From NCBI GenBank assembly GCA_031763025.1, contig JASSKH010000019.1:5786336-5850335 (forward strand): a stretch of DNA of 64,000 nt, in the 5' to 3' direction. The translations under genes were made by a program, and so were the position numbers. Source of the stretch: Macrocystis pyrifera (lineage: Eukaryota > Sar > Phaeophyceae > Laminariales > Laminariaceae). Shown here piece by piece: positions 53,851-64,000 of this stretch. Position 1 is the first letter of the stretch. Each line of letters opens with the position of its first letter. The notes under the pieces were generated by a model. That model saw only the letters and a program-made list of their open reading frames with translations. It had not been told where the DNA came from and did no database searches.

Positions 53851-55929
53851 ACAACAAGGTCGAATAGTGTAGAACCCTGCTTCGCTTGGATTCATGGTAA
53901 CGGTTTCCCGCTGGATGATACCGGCATACATTTCCGTCAGAGGCCATGTGCGTCGTCACAGAGCAAGAAAATATTGCAAATGCGCATATCTGATTGTACT
54001 GCCCAGTCTGTGTTGCGGATCCGGCCGCACAATGGGACGCATGTAGTCACTTCATTTCGCCCAGGTAGCGTGTACGTACGAATTCTATTCCCTCCTCGCG
54101 AGTGGTTGTTCGGGGCTTTAAAATAGAGTGTCAGGGATGCATGCCTATGACAGAAGGCTCGGGCGGCGTAGGCTATGCACACAACACGAAGAGCGCGTGC
54201 GCGCGGAACTAGAAAACTACCCTGTGTACAATATTTTAATGTGCTTCCTTGCCAAGGGTCCGTTTACGCAGTACCGGCCATTTTGAACACGAGAAAGAGA
54301 AGGGTGGGCGGGTTATAGGGCGATCGCCCTTTACCTTTTGCAATACATTTGGCTACAGTGGGATGTAGTCGTAGGGTTTCTGATGTTTTCGTGAAGTGTG
54401 CTTGATCGCATGCGATGGTCGATGGCCGCGCCGGAATAATTCGCGTTCGTGTACATCAAGCAACTCAGCGTGGCTGTTATTTCGGAACCTAAAACCGACG
54501 TACTAAACTGGCATCACAAAAGGTGCATGCAATGCCGGGAAGGGGCAGTCGCTATAATGAGCATATGTATTGCTTCAATACGCCCAGATTTCAATACGCT
54601 GAAGAGAAACATCACTACTTGGCCTAGTGAACTCAAATTGGCCGTCTCTACGGCGTCATTGTAGGCGGTTTGCAGCTTGCTGATCGACACCTTTAAGACG
54701 CGAGCCCCACTGAAGCTGCCTTCTTGCCCTTTCCCTGGCGATGATGGGGTTTGCTGAGAAGAGATCCTGAGACAGGAAAATAAGGGCAGGAGAGCCGGCG
54801 CGGCGTGCAGGAATAAGGCCGAACTTTGATTAGGTCACCATACGGCGTATACGAAGGAATATTGAGTGGTACACGCCAGGGGGGTAGTGAGTTACGAATA
54901 CAATGAATATCGGGGAAAAGGTAGCACTGTGCTAATCGAAACGCCCGAGTAAACAACTTCACGAGTAACGAGGCACTGGCTCCTACTACTGTCGAACGGG
55001 AGGAAGCGCAATCTTACTTTGGTACAGGAGGGACAGCCCTCGACAAGGCCACAGCGGCCTGCTGATCTGTAGATATTGATTGGTATATCGTTCAACACAT
55101 CGGAAACGAACGAGTCGCGCGCGGAAGGTGCATACATGGCTGTTTCACCCTCATACCAGACAACACGAATACAGCGCGCCTTCAGAAATAAAAAAAATCC
55201 GCGGAAGATGGTCACGGCATACCTATGCAGTGTGGTTCGGAGACCATTCCCAGCTTACGGTACATTCGGCGTCCACCGTTTAGTGGATCCTGCACTCTAT
55301 GGGTTGCGAACTGGCATCCCGCGCAGTAGCGTGTTGGGTATGATATACGTTCGCTACGGTGGTTGCTTCTGCAAAGCGACGCGGCAATCGTCAGACACTC
55401 GCGGAAGCAACCGTCAGCTTGCAGAAGCGCTCGAGCTGGGGTAGGCCATCGACCCCGGAGGGGGCAACGGACCTCCTGTGAATTGCGCTCGCGGCAACAC
55501 CCTGGAGCAAGGTGGCTAGGAATCCAACAGCAGTGACCGGTGACGCGGGCTGCGGTAGCATGCGTCTTGAGCAATATGTCTACAAACGCTGGTTACTTTC
55601 AGTGCCCGGCGATGCGAACCGTCGTACCGTGGCGGACATACAAGCAAAGGACGCCCATTCATCCTAACATAACGAGCACTGAAGAACGGCAGGGTGGGAT
55701 TCCCAGAAAAAGAAAGGAAAATCATGAGCCGTTGCACTGAAGTTACTGTAGTGTGCCGCAGAAAGCACCCTCTCCGAAACAAGAGATAGGAGAAGCCCGC
55801 CCTCACCAACATCCTCCGTTTCTTAGTACAGCACAGTACTTACCGAATGTGTCTTGCACAGCAGTGTCGCAGCGAGGCTCCACCCTTCAACGCCCCAGAA
55901 AATTGACTGATCTTGGGTGTAATCGAAAG
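53851..55929. other. Unassigned
   Basis: Several ORFs of 80-122 residues occur on both strands, none with recognisable motifs. Confidence 0.4.
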
Positions 55930-56378
55930 ATGCATTTATAGGCGACGCGCCCATACAGGAGGCGGGTACGAGACGGCTGCGTGCTCGTCTTGAGTTGCGG
56001 TACGACCTGCGTCGTCTGTCTATATATCTGTCCCGCCGCTTCGATGACGAGTGGTGAGGTCTGGTGTGCCTGATTCGGTGTCCGCAGCAGCATGGTCTCC
56101 GTTTTAGTTTCGGATACGGTGAGGCCTGCTGCTTCGAAAACGGTCACAATGACTGTCATCATCTTCGCAAGGCCTTCCACCGACTCAGACACAATGCCTG
56201 CATCGTCCACGTACAGCATACCCCATGCTGCCCTCCGTACGCAAGTTAGTGGGTCAACCTTCACCCCGTCCTCGCCGAGGTCCTCCTCGAGGTGAACATT
56301 TTTGGAGCCATCAAGTAGACACATGGCTCGAAAGCGGGTGGTGTCCGCAGCAGGAGTGGGGCTGCAAGGCTGGAGCAC
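55930..56378 (-). pseudogene. LINE reverse transcriptase fragment
   Basis: The frame reads VHLEEDLGEDGVKVD, then RRAAWGMLYVDDAGIVSES, then KMMTVIVTVFEAAGLTVSE, then KTETMLLRTP and VIEAAGQIYRQTTQ. Y-V-D-D is the catalytic motif C of a non-LTR reverse transcriptase (usually YADD), and the following helix and E-A-A-G-Q-x-Y segment are typical. After TTQ the reading degenerates. Motifs A and B and the endonuclease are missing. From memory the closest relatives are in brown algae; this was not searched. Confidence 0.9.
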
Positions 56379-57492
56379 CTGCAGGCGTTTCCTCGCGTCT
56401 TTTTACCTAGTACGACTCCCCGTTGTCGACCCCAGCCAAAGGGATTGCCTTCACAGCTCTTCTGGTGCCACTCCAAGTCGATGGGCGTCGTGGGTGCCAC
56501 ACCGGGGAAGGGTCTAGGAAGGAACGGAGTCCGCACCTGACTATATAGCGCGCGCGTACGAATGTTGAGACGCGCTATTATAGTGTGCAGCGCATGGACA
56601 CCACGCGCTCCATACGGCTTATGTCGGCAACAGCGACATCGATCAACAGCGTGAATAAGTAATGCGACGTCCATCTTGGAGGTCTTAGGTAATGCGATAG
56701 CTACGTTTTTCTGCTGGATATTTAAGCTTATTCTACAGATACTGGCACAGGTGTGCTGTAGTATTGTCACATATTCAGCCCCCCCCACACATGCAGTCAG
56801 AATCCATAACATATGCTGGCTGGCATGCAGCGCGATTCGTTCCATCCATCGTTCGGCCATGCGCCTTTCCAATCGCGAGCACGCGCTCGCCTTCCGGCGC
56901 GTACCCCTCGAGATTCACGGTGTTGATCGAACGACCTCGTTTTGCTTGCGCCCATGCGGCGGTGGTGGGTATGGCATCGTCTCCATCCCGCGACCGCCCC
57001 TGCCTCGCGCGTTTTCCACTATTGCCCTCGCGATTGACTACTGGCCAATGACTCCCTTGGATGCTACCAGGGTCGCGAGACGACAATACTTACTACAGCA
57101 GTCTCGATTTCCAATTGATTTCGGCCAGTACCATTTCGCGCACTCAAACAGAAGATCGACACGTGAGGGCCGGGGTTCACAAGACAATCGAAAGTTGGTT
57201 TGAAATTCGCGCTGAAACCAGCGGTTCAAAACTTTTCCGCTGCGAAAAATTATCCAAACCCCATCCATGCTGTACGTTAATATCAGCGAGAACAGACAAT
57301 AGACAAGGGCTTTGTGGTGCAATGATACATCCGATCCGCACTTCCATATTACGTTCCGTGCCGACTACGGGTGCCAAGTGTTTCCACTTTTACACGTGTG
57401 CCGTGTACATCCATCCGTGGTAGTTGTCTGTGCAGTGAGAGCAGTGATATTCTTACGATATATAATATGTTTGCCTTTGGTTGTTCGCTATT
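56379..57492. other. Unassigned
   Basis: ORFs up to 203 residues occur on both strands, but they overlap each other and lack motifs. Confidence 0.35.
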
Positions 57493-57539
57493 ATAAAGGG
57501 CACTACTACTACTTCTACTGCCACTACTATTAATACTAT

Positions 57540-57594
<55 letters not shown>

Positions 57595-57604
57595 GCTACT
57601 ACTG

Positions 57605-57635
<31 letters not shown>

Positions 57636-57847
57636 AGTACCTGCTACTCTACAGCAGTAGCTGCTACTACAGCAGTAACTGCTACTACTACTACAGCAGT
57701 AACTGCTACTACTACTACTACTACTACTATTAATACTACTACTGCTACTACTGCTGCTACTACTACTACTACTAATACTACTACAGTAACTGCTACTATA
57801 GCAGTAACTGCTGCTCCTACTGCTACTACTACTACTACTACTATTAA

Positions 57848-57888
<41 letters not shown>

Positions 57889-57895
57889 TACTACT
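57493..57895. repeat. TAC/TGC microsatellite
   Basis: About 390 bp of TAC triplets with CAGTAACTGCTAC and ATTAATAC interruptions that recur, so part of it is higher-order repeat. Confidence 0.95.
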
Positions 57896-58254
57896 AGTGC
57901 TGTACGACGTACTGCTCTGCGGTAGAAGTGCGGCGTATCTCTAAAACAGAGACGCCAGAGTCGGCAGGCGTACTGCGATATACTGCTGTGGTCAATGGCA
58001 ACGACGGCATTGCCAATGTTTCACCCCATGTCAATGACTACTGTACTGCTGCTGTCTGTGTACCTAAATCCTAGCTTGTACCTTGGGTATATCATCATCG
58101 TCATCGGTTCTCACCAAATATGCCAGGAAACATGTCAAGCGAGGATAAACGTGCGCTGTCAAGGGTGCAGGACCGGTTGTTCAACACTAAAAGATAATTA
58201 ATTTGGGGTCAGTCAAGGCATGTGAAGGCAAAGTTGCTGTCTGTCAGGGTGTGA

Positions 58255-58345
58255 AAGCAAGTGTTGTTCAATGGGAATGACTCTGGTGTTCAATGGGAAT
58301 GACTCTGGTGTTCAATGGGAATCATTCCCATTGCTGGTGTTGTTC
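58255..58345. repeat. Short tandem repeat, 24-bp unit
   Basis: GTTCAATGGGAATGACTCTG-type units occur about three to four times, the last ending in an inverted ATCATTCCCATT. Confidence 0.85.
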
Positions 58346-58475
58346 TCACTCGCCTAGACAGGAGTTGCATCCCTCCTTACGAGCAATATTGGCCGGGGGT
58401 TAGGGGAAATATACAGCAGACACATATTTCACCACTCATCATCAGCTGTCAGGTCCAGGACCCGCGGGAGCAAGC

Positions 58476-58538
58476 ATGAAGGTCGCAATCGTCGGGGGTG
58501 GGTCCAGTGGACTTACTGCAGCTAAAGCCTGCATCGAG
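58476..58538 (+). CDS. First exon of an FAD/NAD(P)-binding flavoprotein
   Basis: ATG at 58476 begins MKVAIVGGGSSGLTAAKAC, a beta strand followed by G-x-G-x-x-G and an Ala-rich helix: the N-terminal FAD-binding Rossmann fold of flavin monooxygenase-type enzymes. After 21 codons comes GAG|GTGATC, a plausible splice donor at 58539 in phase 0. The expected next part (a GG-x-W segment) is not found nearby, and repeats fill the next kilobase, so the gene may have a long intron or be truncated. Such enzymes oxidise small organic substrates using NADPH and oxygen, but one exon cannot fix the substrate. Confidence 0.6.
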
Positions 58539-58683
58539 GTGATCAAAATGTATCCCTTCATCATGAGCTTGCTTACTTACTTGTTCGCCGTCTGCCTCTA
58601 AAAAATCTTCAACCCTTTGTAAAGAGCTACTGTAGCTGCAGAGAAAGAATTGGTGCTGCAAATAACGATTGACCTTAGACACA

Positions 58684-58765
58684 TCCCGTTTCGTCTCCCC
58701 GAATTAAACCCCCCCCCCCCCTCTCTTCCAAAACCGTGATCCCATTTCGTCTCCCCGAATTCGGG
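58684..58765. repeat. Direct repeat TTTCGTCTCCCCGAATT
   Basis: Two copies at about 58686 and 58745 flank a C-run. An inverted copy is near 23770. Confidence 0.75.
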
Positions 58766-58788
58766 AAAAAAAAAGGGGGTTTTTGCTA

Positions 58789-58931
58789 AAATCAGGTATA
58801 CCTGGCCACTTTCGTGCCAAAACCAGTTACATACTGAAATCAAGTACAAAACACACCCCAGGAGCCCTGCTATTGGCCAAGCTGACATTGTAACTGATTT
58901 TGGCACGAAAAGGCCAAGGTACACCTGATTT
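58789..58931. mobile_element. Short hairpin MITE
   Basis: Inverted arms of about 42 bp (AATCAGGTATACCTGGCC... and its imperfect complement at 58890-58931) enclose about 60 bp. There is no coding. It sits in the presumed first intron of the flavoprotein gene. Confidence 0.75.
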
Positions 58932-59060
58932 TTTCTACTCTGTCTTGCTTTCAACTGATTTTGGCCAACTTTGAACCTTTCAGAGAGGCCATACCTACAC
59001 TGTGTTTTCTCTCCGTATGCGTCTGCCTTCCCTCGGTTGAAATTCTTCTGTATTGACGTA

Positions 59061-59082
59061 TAAGGGCCGTTCTAATCGAAGA
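59061..59082 (+). repeat. Possible Harbinger end
   Basis: TAA followed by GGGCCGTTCTAATCGAAG resembles the end of the element at 17235. No matching right end was found, so this may be the left terminus of a degraded PIF/Harbinger element that includes the next two entries. Confidence 0.5.
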
Positions 59083-59249
59083 GTCAAAATTTCCAAATTT
59101 TCCAAATTCTTGATCTGGATTTCCTGAAAAATGCGATGGGCATTCTTATCGAGGGCGGAGTTGTTTTGTCGTGATTTTCCATATTTTTTTTAAAACGACC
59201 CCCACTACCACACAACACCAGCCGGCACTCTCGTCGTCACAGAGCAAGC

Positions 59250-59573
59250 ATGAGCCAATCAACCCCAAGGCCACAGAGGAAAGCACCTAGGCCATGTAGG
59301 TTTATGCAACCTAGCGATAACAGCGATGACAAGGCCACCGCGGGCCCAAGCCGGGCGGTGATGCCTGGTTTTTCAGGTAGAACCAGCGGGGCGAGTTTGG
59401 CGCCAAGCAGTAGAAGTGAACACGACAGCAGTAACAACAGCTACGCAAGAACGAGCAACTCGGTAGCATGCCCACCTCTGGGGAAGGAGGAGGCAAAAGT
59501 GGGCCAGGATATGCTGTCGGGCGGCGGTGCTGGGAGCGCGGGGAGCTTGGCCGACAGCAGCAACAGCAACAGC

Positions 59574-59607
<34 letters not shown>

Positions 59608-59882
59608 GCAACAGCAGTTGGGAGGATCGACGGGCCGGGAGTAGAGATATACTACGTGGGTTTTTCGATCGCAATCAAGCAACAGCAACAGAAAGGATAC
59701 TGGTGCACACCTTTACCAGCTTCAAAATCGTTCACTGCGGCAGCAGTACTCGTCCCATGTCCCGGTTTGCCACGGATAATTGCTCTTGTATTGGCAAGCT
59801 AGATTTCTGTTGTAAAGCTGCTGCACATGCAGCTGCTAGAGCAGGTTCATTATTGTTGCTGCTAGCCACGTACGGGTTCTAA
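59250..59882 (+). CDS. Ser/Asn-rich ORF, unknown
   Basis: A 210-residue frame from ATG at 59250 (MSQSTPRPQRKAPRPCRF), with a Ser/Asn homopolymer tract from an AGC microsatellite at about residues 100-125. No domain is recognised after the tract. The N-terminal 90 residues have coding-like composition. It lies between a Harbinger-like end and a convergent Harbinger transposase fragment. PIF/Harbinger elements often carry a second (Myb-like) ORF, but no Myb motif is visible here. Confidence 0.3.
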
Positions 59883-60134
59883 CGCTGCTGTCGTACGAGT
59901 ACAGCTGGGTTCGAGCGACAGCGCGAAGGTTACACACAACTCACACACACCTGGTATACAGAAACGGGGTTTCATACCACGTGTACGTGTATCAGGTTTC
60001 ACGACTTCTAGCTTTGCCGCACAACGTTTCGCAGTGTCAGGTGGCGTGCAAGGTGCTCGTAGTGCGTCCAGATTGTATACAGCACCAGTTGCGGTGCAAG
60101 ATACCAGAGGCACCCAAACTACTACACACGGAGA

Positions 60135-60650
60135 CTATGCTAGATGAAAGTCGACCCAAGACAGCGATAACGACGATAACTGAGAGGTGAGCAAGAAGTG
60201 GCGCCAGCGCGCTACAAGGAAAGCACAACACACACACGAAACAGTCGTATCAAGCTCACGTCCATAGTGCTCGTCTTTTTCAAGGACTGGGCGGAGCAAG
60301 TCGGCGAGCTTCGCGAAACTCTCTTCAGGCATCCGAAAAGTCCTCCGGAAAGCTTTCCGGCGACGGAGGTCTTCCCTCAGCTCTGCCCACGAGAGCCGGT
60401 ACGGCTCATGGATCGGCGATCGTCTCTTGGGAACATGTGGTGTAGCTCCTGCTGTCATGAACATGCCCAGCACGACGAGAGCAGCAGCGTCGTCGTGCTG
60501 GATCGCCTTCAGCATGTTTCTGCGCCTCGCTTCTGGAAAATTATAGGGGTTAAATCGTTGTCTCGTACGACTCAATGACGAGTCCTCCGGAGACCCGGAC
60601 CGCTTCCTTCCACCTTCCATAATATGTGACCTCCCTGGCCAACGTCTCAA
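60135..60650 (-). pseudogene. PIF/Harbinger transposase N-terminal fragment
   Basis: The frame starts MRRWPGRSHIMEGGRKRSG and contains ELREDLRRRKAFRRTFRM, then PEESFAKLADLLRPVLEKDE. The pattern F-R-R-x-F-R-M-x-x-x-x-F-x-x-L-x-x-L-L-R-P-x-L is the helical segment before the DDE core of Harbinger-type transposases. After HYGRE the expected sequence stops, either at an intron or a truncation, and no DDE core (DDE_Tnp_4) is seen below 60135. It is related in class to the GGGCC elements in this window. Confidence 0.65.
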
Positions 60651-63309
60651 GCTACCCGCTTGTCCCAGCGTCGAGCGACGGCGCGGGGGTATTTGGGTTA
60701 CTGAAAAAATAAAAAATTCGAGTTTTCAAGTAAAAAATGGGCAATGGGCACTCGATGGGCACCGATGGGCATGTTGCCCATTTTGCCCATTCGGTTTAAT
60801 ATGATACTTACAATTTCTCCAGCGATTGTTTTTAATAATCCCTGAAATGTTAGAAAAATTACGACATGCTTATCACACTGGATATCGTCGTATGATATAG
60901 GGCCCAAAAAAACTCTCAACTGCCACACTTCGTGGGTTCTTGCCAGGCCTGACCTCGTGTCCTTCGCTGGGCCAAAGTGGCCCAGTTGTGTGCAGACCTG
61001 TGTTCAGACTTGTGTCTGCGTGTACTATGTTGTGTGTTGCTGTGCAATACGCTTTTGCACAAAGCAAAACACGACTAACTCTCGAAACACCGCCGTATAG
61101 CATGGATTTGCTGTATAAATATGCGCTTCAGGGCTGGTTACAACGTCGTACAGCAGTAGCAGCACTCCTGCAACACTCCACTCTTCTGCTGTAGGTTTGT
61201 CTGCGTGTTGTACCAGGGGAAATATTGTCAAAGAGGGTCCATCATCGCCCTCTTTTGGTCAGTAGGCGTAGGTACAGCAGTAATAGAAATGGAATAAGTG
61301 GTGGTGCATTATTAATACGAAATGCTGTGGTAATGCCTATTGGTACAACCACCGTAGTGAAAAATACGACGGTAGGTACGCCTATAGTAGCAGTAACAAG
61401 AGTAGTGGTAGCATTTCTAACAGATAGTACTTTCCTCTGCGAGTATGACACAGGAGTACCTTTCATATGTACAGTATGCGTTGAGTATGATTAGCAGTAG
61501 GTCGTAGTTTTCTCATAGCACTAAAAGACACAGGAGGAGGAGTACAATCAATATGATAATGATGCCCCCCCCCCCCTCGCAGAAAAGCTGCTGCGCTGCT
61601 ATGCATTGTAGCCACATGACATAATCAATTAAAGTGTGATATAAACTGAACACGACGGTGTCCAACCGCTGGAGAGTTTGAAAGGAGACCAGGCCCACGG
61701 GCTACCGTGTGCATGCCTGCTTCTGTGCAACCGGTGCTCGTTGGAACCGGTGCTCTGCAGGTGTCGCACTGATAAAAATAAGGCATGGACGGAGCTATCT
61801 TCCGGCACGGACAAACGAGCACACTGACAGACACACAACAGCAGTCAAACACTAAATGGAGGAAGCCTCACGCACGCCGCTATGAAGAGGCGTTCAAGCC
61901 AAAGGCATAAAACGGCCTTGGTCGCTGCTCTCCCTCGGCGTTAACTCGTCACAGCAGTTTATTAGTGTGATCAGGTGGTTCGTTCGCCGTACGACAAAAC
62001 GCAGAACTGACTTCAATGGAACAAACAGTGCCTCTATTCTCAAACAGCATTGTACTCCCTGCAACAGATACGCGCGTACACACACATGAACACATTCTGC
62101 ACAACAGTAGTACATATAGTGGTAGCAGGGTAAGAGCTACGTATACAATACCGTACATTAATCATCACAACGAAGCAGCACGGCGTAAGAGTGAACGCCA
62201 AACACCCCAAACAACGAATATATAAAACACGCCTCATCGACAACACGCCTCATCGACAAAAGCACATACCAGATATCATCCAACCAGTAACAATACCCGC
62301 AAGAACTACTCGCTAGAACGAATCAAAACAGGAACAACATGCCGCGTCCCTTCCTATACATCACATACCCACAAATAAGCGATATAAAACGCATCACAAC
62401 AAGCTCATTGGGCATATACATAGTACTGGCATACCTTTAATTTTCTATGTACAGCATTTAAGCAGCCAATACCCAACCGACATCGCCTGCAAAATTCAGA
62501 TGGATGCAAGCCCTCTACACTACCCGGAGCTTCCCCCCATGCTACGTCCAAGACTATCCGTTCCGTGGGCTTGGGTAGGCTGGATTGCAAAACCTCAGCT
62601 CCCGCCACCACCCCCACCCCTGCCCCCGCCGCGCTTCTCCCCACACCACCCTCTGCAGAGGTCTCGACTGACTGGAAACGCCACTCTCAGCGCCACGCCT
62701 GCTCCCGCCCCCGTACCCGATCCTGCCCCCGCTCCCACCCCCGTCCTAATCTCAGTCCCAACATCCGTGCATGCCGCCGCTTGTCCCTAGCCGTTGCAGC
62801 AATACGGAGCGTTCCGTCCATGACAAGAACAAAAATCCGGCATGCGGCATGAATCCCAGGTGCATGAAGTCCTTGCCCTCTTTAACGATCGCAAACGAAA
62901 ATGTAATGAGAAGGAAGGAGCAAAGACAGTTAAAGAATTAGATAGAGGTAAAGCAGAATGAGCACAGAAGGGAGTAAGACCACGTGCATAGATTCCCATT
63001 TTGTTTCGGTTTCCCTTGGTTTTCTTTTTCGGGGAATGTTTTGTTTCTCAGTGTTCAACGTTGAAGCTCATGCCGCACATTGTCGGATGGCGAACGCAAT
63101 CACAAGAACTACAAACAAATCCGCATGACGCGTTTATTCAAATTGCCGGCGTCAACGATCTACTGCGGAGACCAGCTGAAAGTTCAGAAACATTACCCCA
63201 ACAGCGGCAACAAGAGTAGAACATAGCAAAACACCCGTCATGCAATGAAAACGATGTAAGAAAGCTTTCGCAGCGTTGCTGTTCAACAGGCACCCTGCGT
63301 ACTTCTCAC
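60651..63309. other. Unassigned
   Basis: No secure gene. ATGGGCA repeats with an inverted TGCCCAT copy lie at 60735-60795. A CAG/TAG-rich imperfect repeat lies at 61265-61420. A Pro/Ala-rich frame at 62500-62790 arises from CCCCCGCC repeats. Confidence 0.4.
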
Positions 63310-63452
63310 CTTTTGGTCCCCGGCCTTGAAGTGGGTATTTACCACGGCGCCATGGAAGGTGTAGAGATCAGAGCCCCACGGCTGAACTTCCACGCTGGCT
63401 ACGTAGTACTTGCCGCCAACTCGGCTGTTGCGTTCAACAGTCCGTTGACCCT
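63310..63452 (-). CDS. Possible internal exon, minus strand
   Basis: Between an acceptor-like TTCTGTTCGTAG (ending 63453) and a donor AAG|GTGAGAAG (63309), one frame reads GQRTVERNSRVGGKYYVASV, then EVQPWGSDLYTFHGAVVNTH, then FKAGDQK. The composition is that of a folded beta-rich protein. I do not recognise the family. Neighbouring exons are not identified, and the plus-strand frame over the same bases is also open, so the call is tentative. Confidence 0.35.
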
Positions 63453-64000
63453 CTACGAACAGAATTTACCTTGTCAAGTCCCTGGGCTCTTGACCTGCTT
63501 AACGCGACGTTGCAATAACAGGGTGTGTTTATTTGGTAAGAAAGCGCAGTTGTCAGAAGGGGGGGTGGAAGGGGTGCGAAAGGGGACGACAGGAGAAGGA
63601 GAAAAATAGTAGCACCTCTTTTGTTCACCTACACAAAGACAAACCGGAGTTGGAATATGAAATAAAAGACTCTAACCCAAATTCGACCAAGGGAACACTA
63701 CGCAAGCACCGCATTAAAAATGGGGCGAACACGTTGCGTAGAATTCCACCTGAGTGTCACCTTCCGTTTCCCTCTCTCGGTCCATGAGCCCCTCCGATGC
63801 ATCGTTCTGCTTGAAGACGCGGAAGGGAAGCTTGGCCAAAGACCACCTCGCGATTTTACGCACCCGCGTATGACTTTACATACCTGCGTAAATAGATAGA
63901 ACAAAATCGTATGGCGTGTTGCGTAGTGGTTTCTCCATGCAGCCAGCAACAACGCTTACGGGACGCACGGACACGACGATTGCACGCGATCGGAGAACCG
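63453..64000. other. Unassigned trailing sequence
   Basis: No recognised feature. It may hold intron and upstream exons of the possible minus-strand gene. Confidence 0.35.

Noticed and set aside
62500-62790. Proline-rich protein
   Set aside because: The frame is driven by CCCCCGCC repeats and has equivalent open frames in phase-shifted readings.

Overview
The window is eukaryotic nuclear DNA, made mostly of transposable elements and simple repeats, with few and uncertain host-gene pieces. It most likely comes from a stramenopile, and probably a brown alga. Reasons: long CAG/TAC/AAT microsatellites; short GT-AG exon pieces instead of long bacterial-style ORFs; Ty3/gypsy, Ty1/copia, LINE, hAT, PIF/Harbinger, KDZ and tyrosine-recombinase relics side by side; and LINE and copia protein fragments that resemble families I remember from brown algal genomes. 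That last point is from memory and was not searched. The species cannot be fixed from the sequence.

Layout. 1-5.6 kb: possible decayed exons, including a tyrosine-recombinase-like relic and a KDZ-transposase-like fragment. 5.6-7.4 kb: a 203-bp tandem array. 8.1-8.7 kb: a 0.6-kb AAT/GAA microsatellite. 9.5-11.5 kb: a young 1.68-kb non-autonomous Ty3 element (identical 232-bp LTRs, gag plus chromodomain) inserted into a long-armed MITE. 13.8-15.8 kb: a 1.92-kb element with terminal inverted repeats and an 8-bp target duplication, filled with 13-bp palindromes about 42 bp apart. 17.2-18.0 kb: a Harbinger-type non-autonomous element. 18.1-22.3 kb: an internally deleted Ty1/copia element on the minus strand, with a hAT-type MITE inside its 5' LTR. 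25.0-25.8 kb: LINE 3' coding remains split by a 101-bp MITE. 31-35.6 kb: a cluster of relics (inverted LTR element, hAT transposase tail, tRNA-derived SINE, MITE, pogo-like element). 38.2-50.9 kb: a 12.7-kb Ty3/gypsy element on the minus strand. 55.9-56.4 kb: LINE reverse transcriptase. 58-64 kb: a likely first exon of a flavoprotein gene, a Harbinger transposase fragment and a possible exon on the minus strand.

The most notable object is the Ty3/gypsy element. Its pol region carries a YbiA/NADAR-like domain immediately before the aspartic protease. NADAR proteins act on ADP-ribose-related N-glycosidic bonds, and I know of none described in an LTR retrotransposon. The same element has a DD35E integrase followed by a chromodomain-like segment and a Tudor-like segment. 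It is no longer intact, having in-frame stops and several frame changes, but its LTRs are about 97% identical. The second notable object is the helically phased palindrome array at 13.8-15.8 kb.

Almost everything here is mobile-element biology. Autonomous elements (gypsy, copia, LINE, hAT, Harbinger) have left broken coding copies, and the short elements with matching ends (SINE, MITEs, gag-only LTR element) depended on enzymes supplied by such elements. Nesting order can be read in several places from exact target-site duplications.
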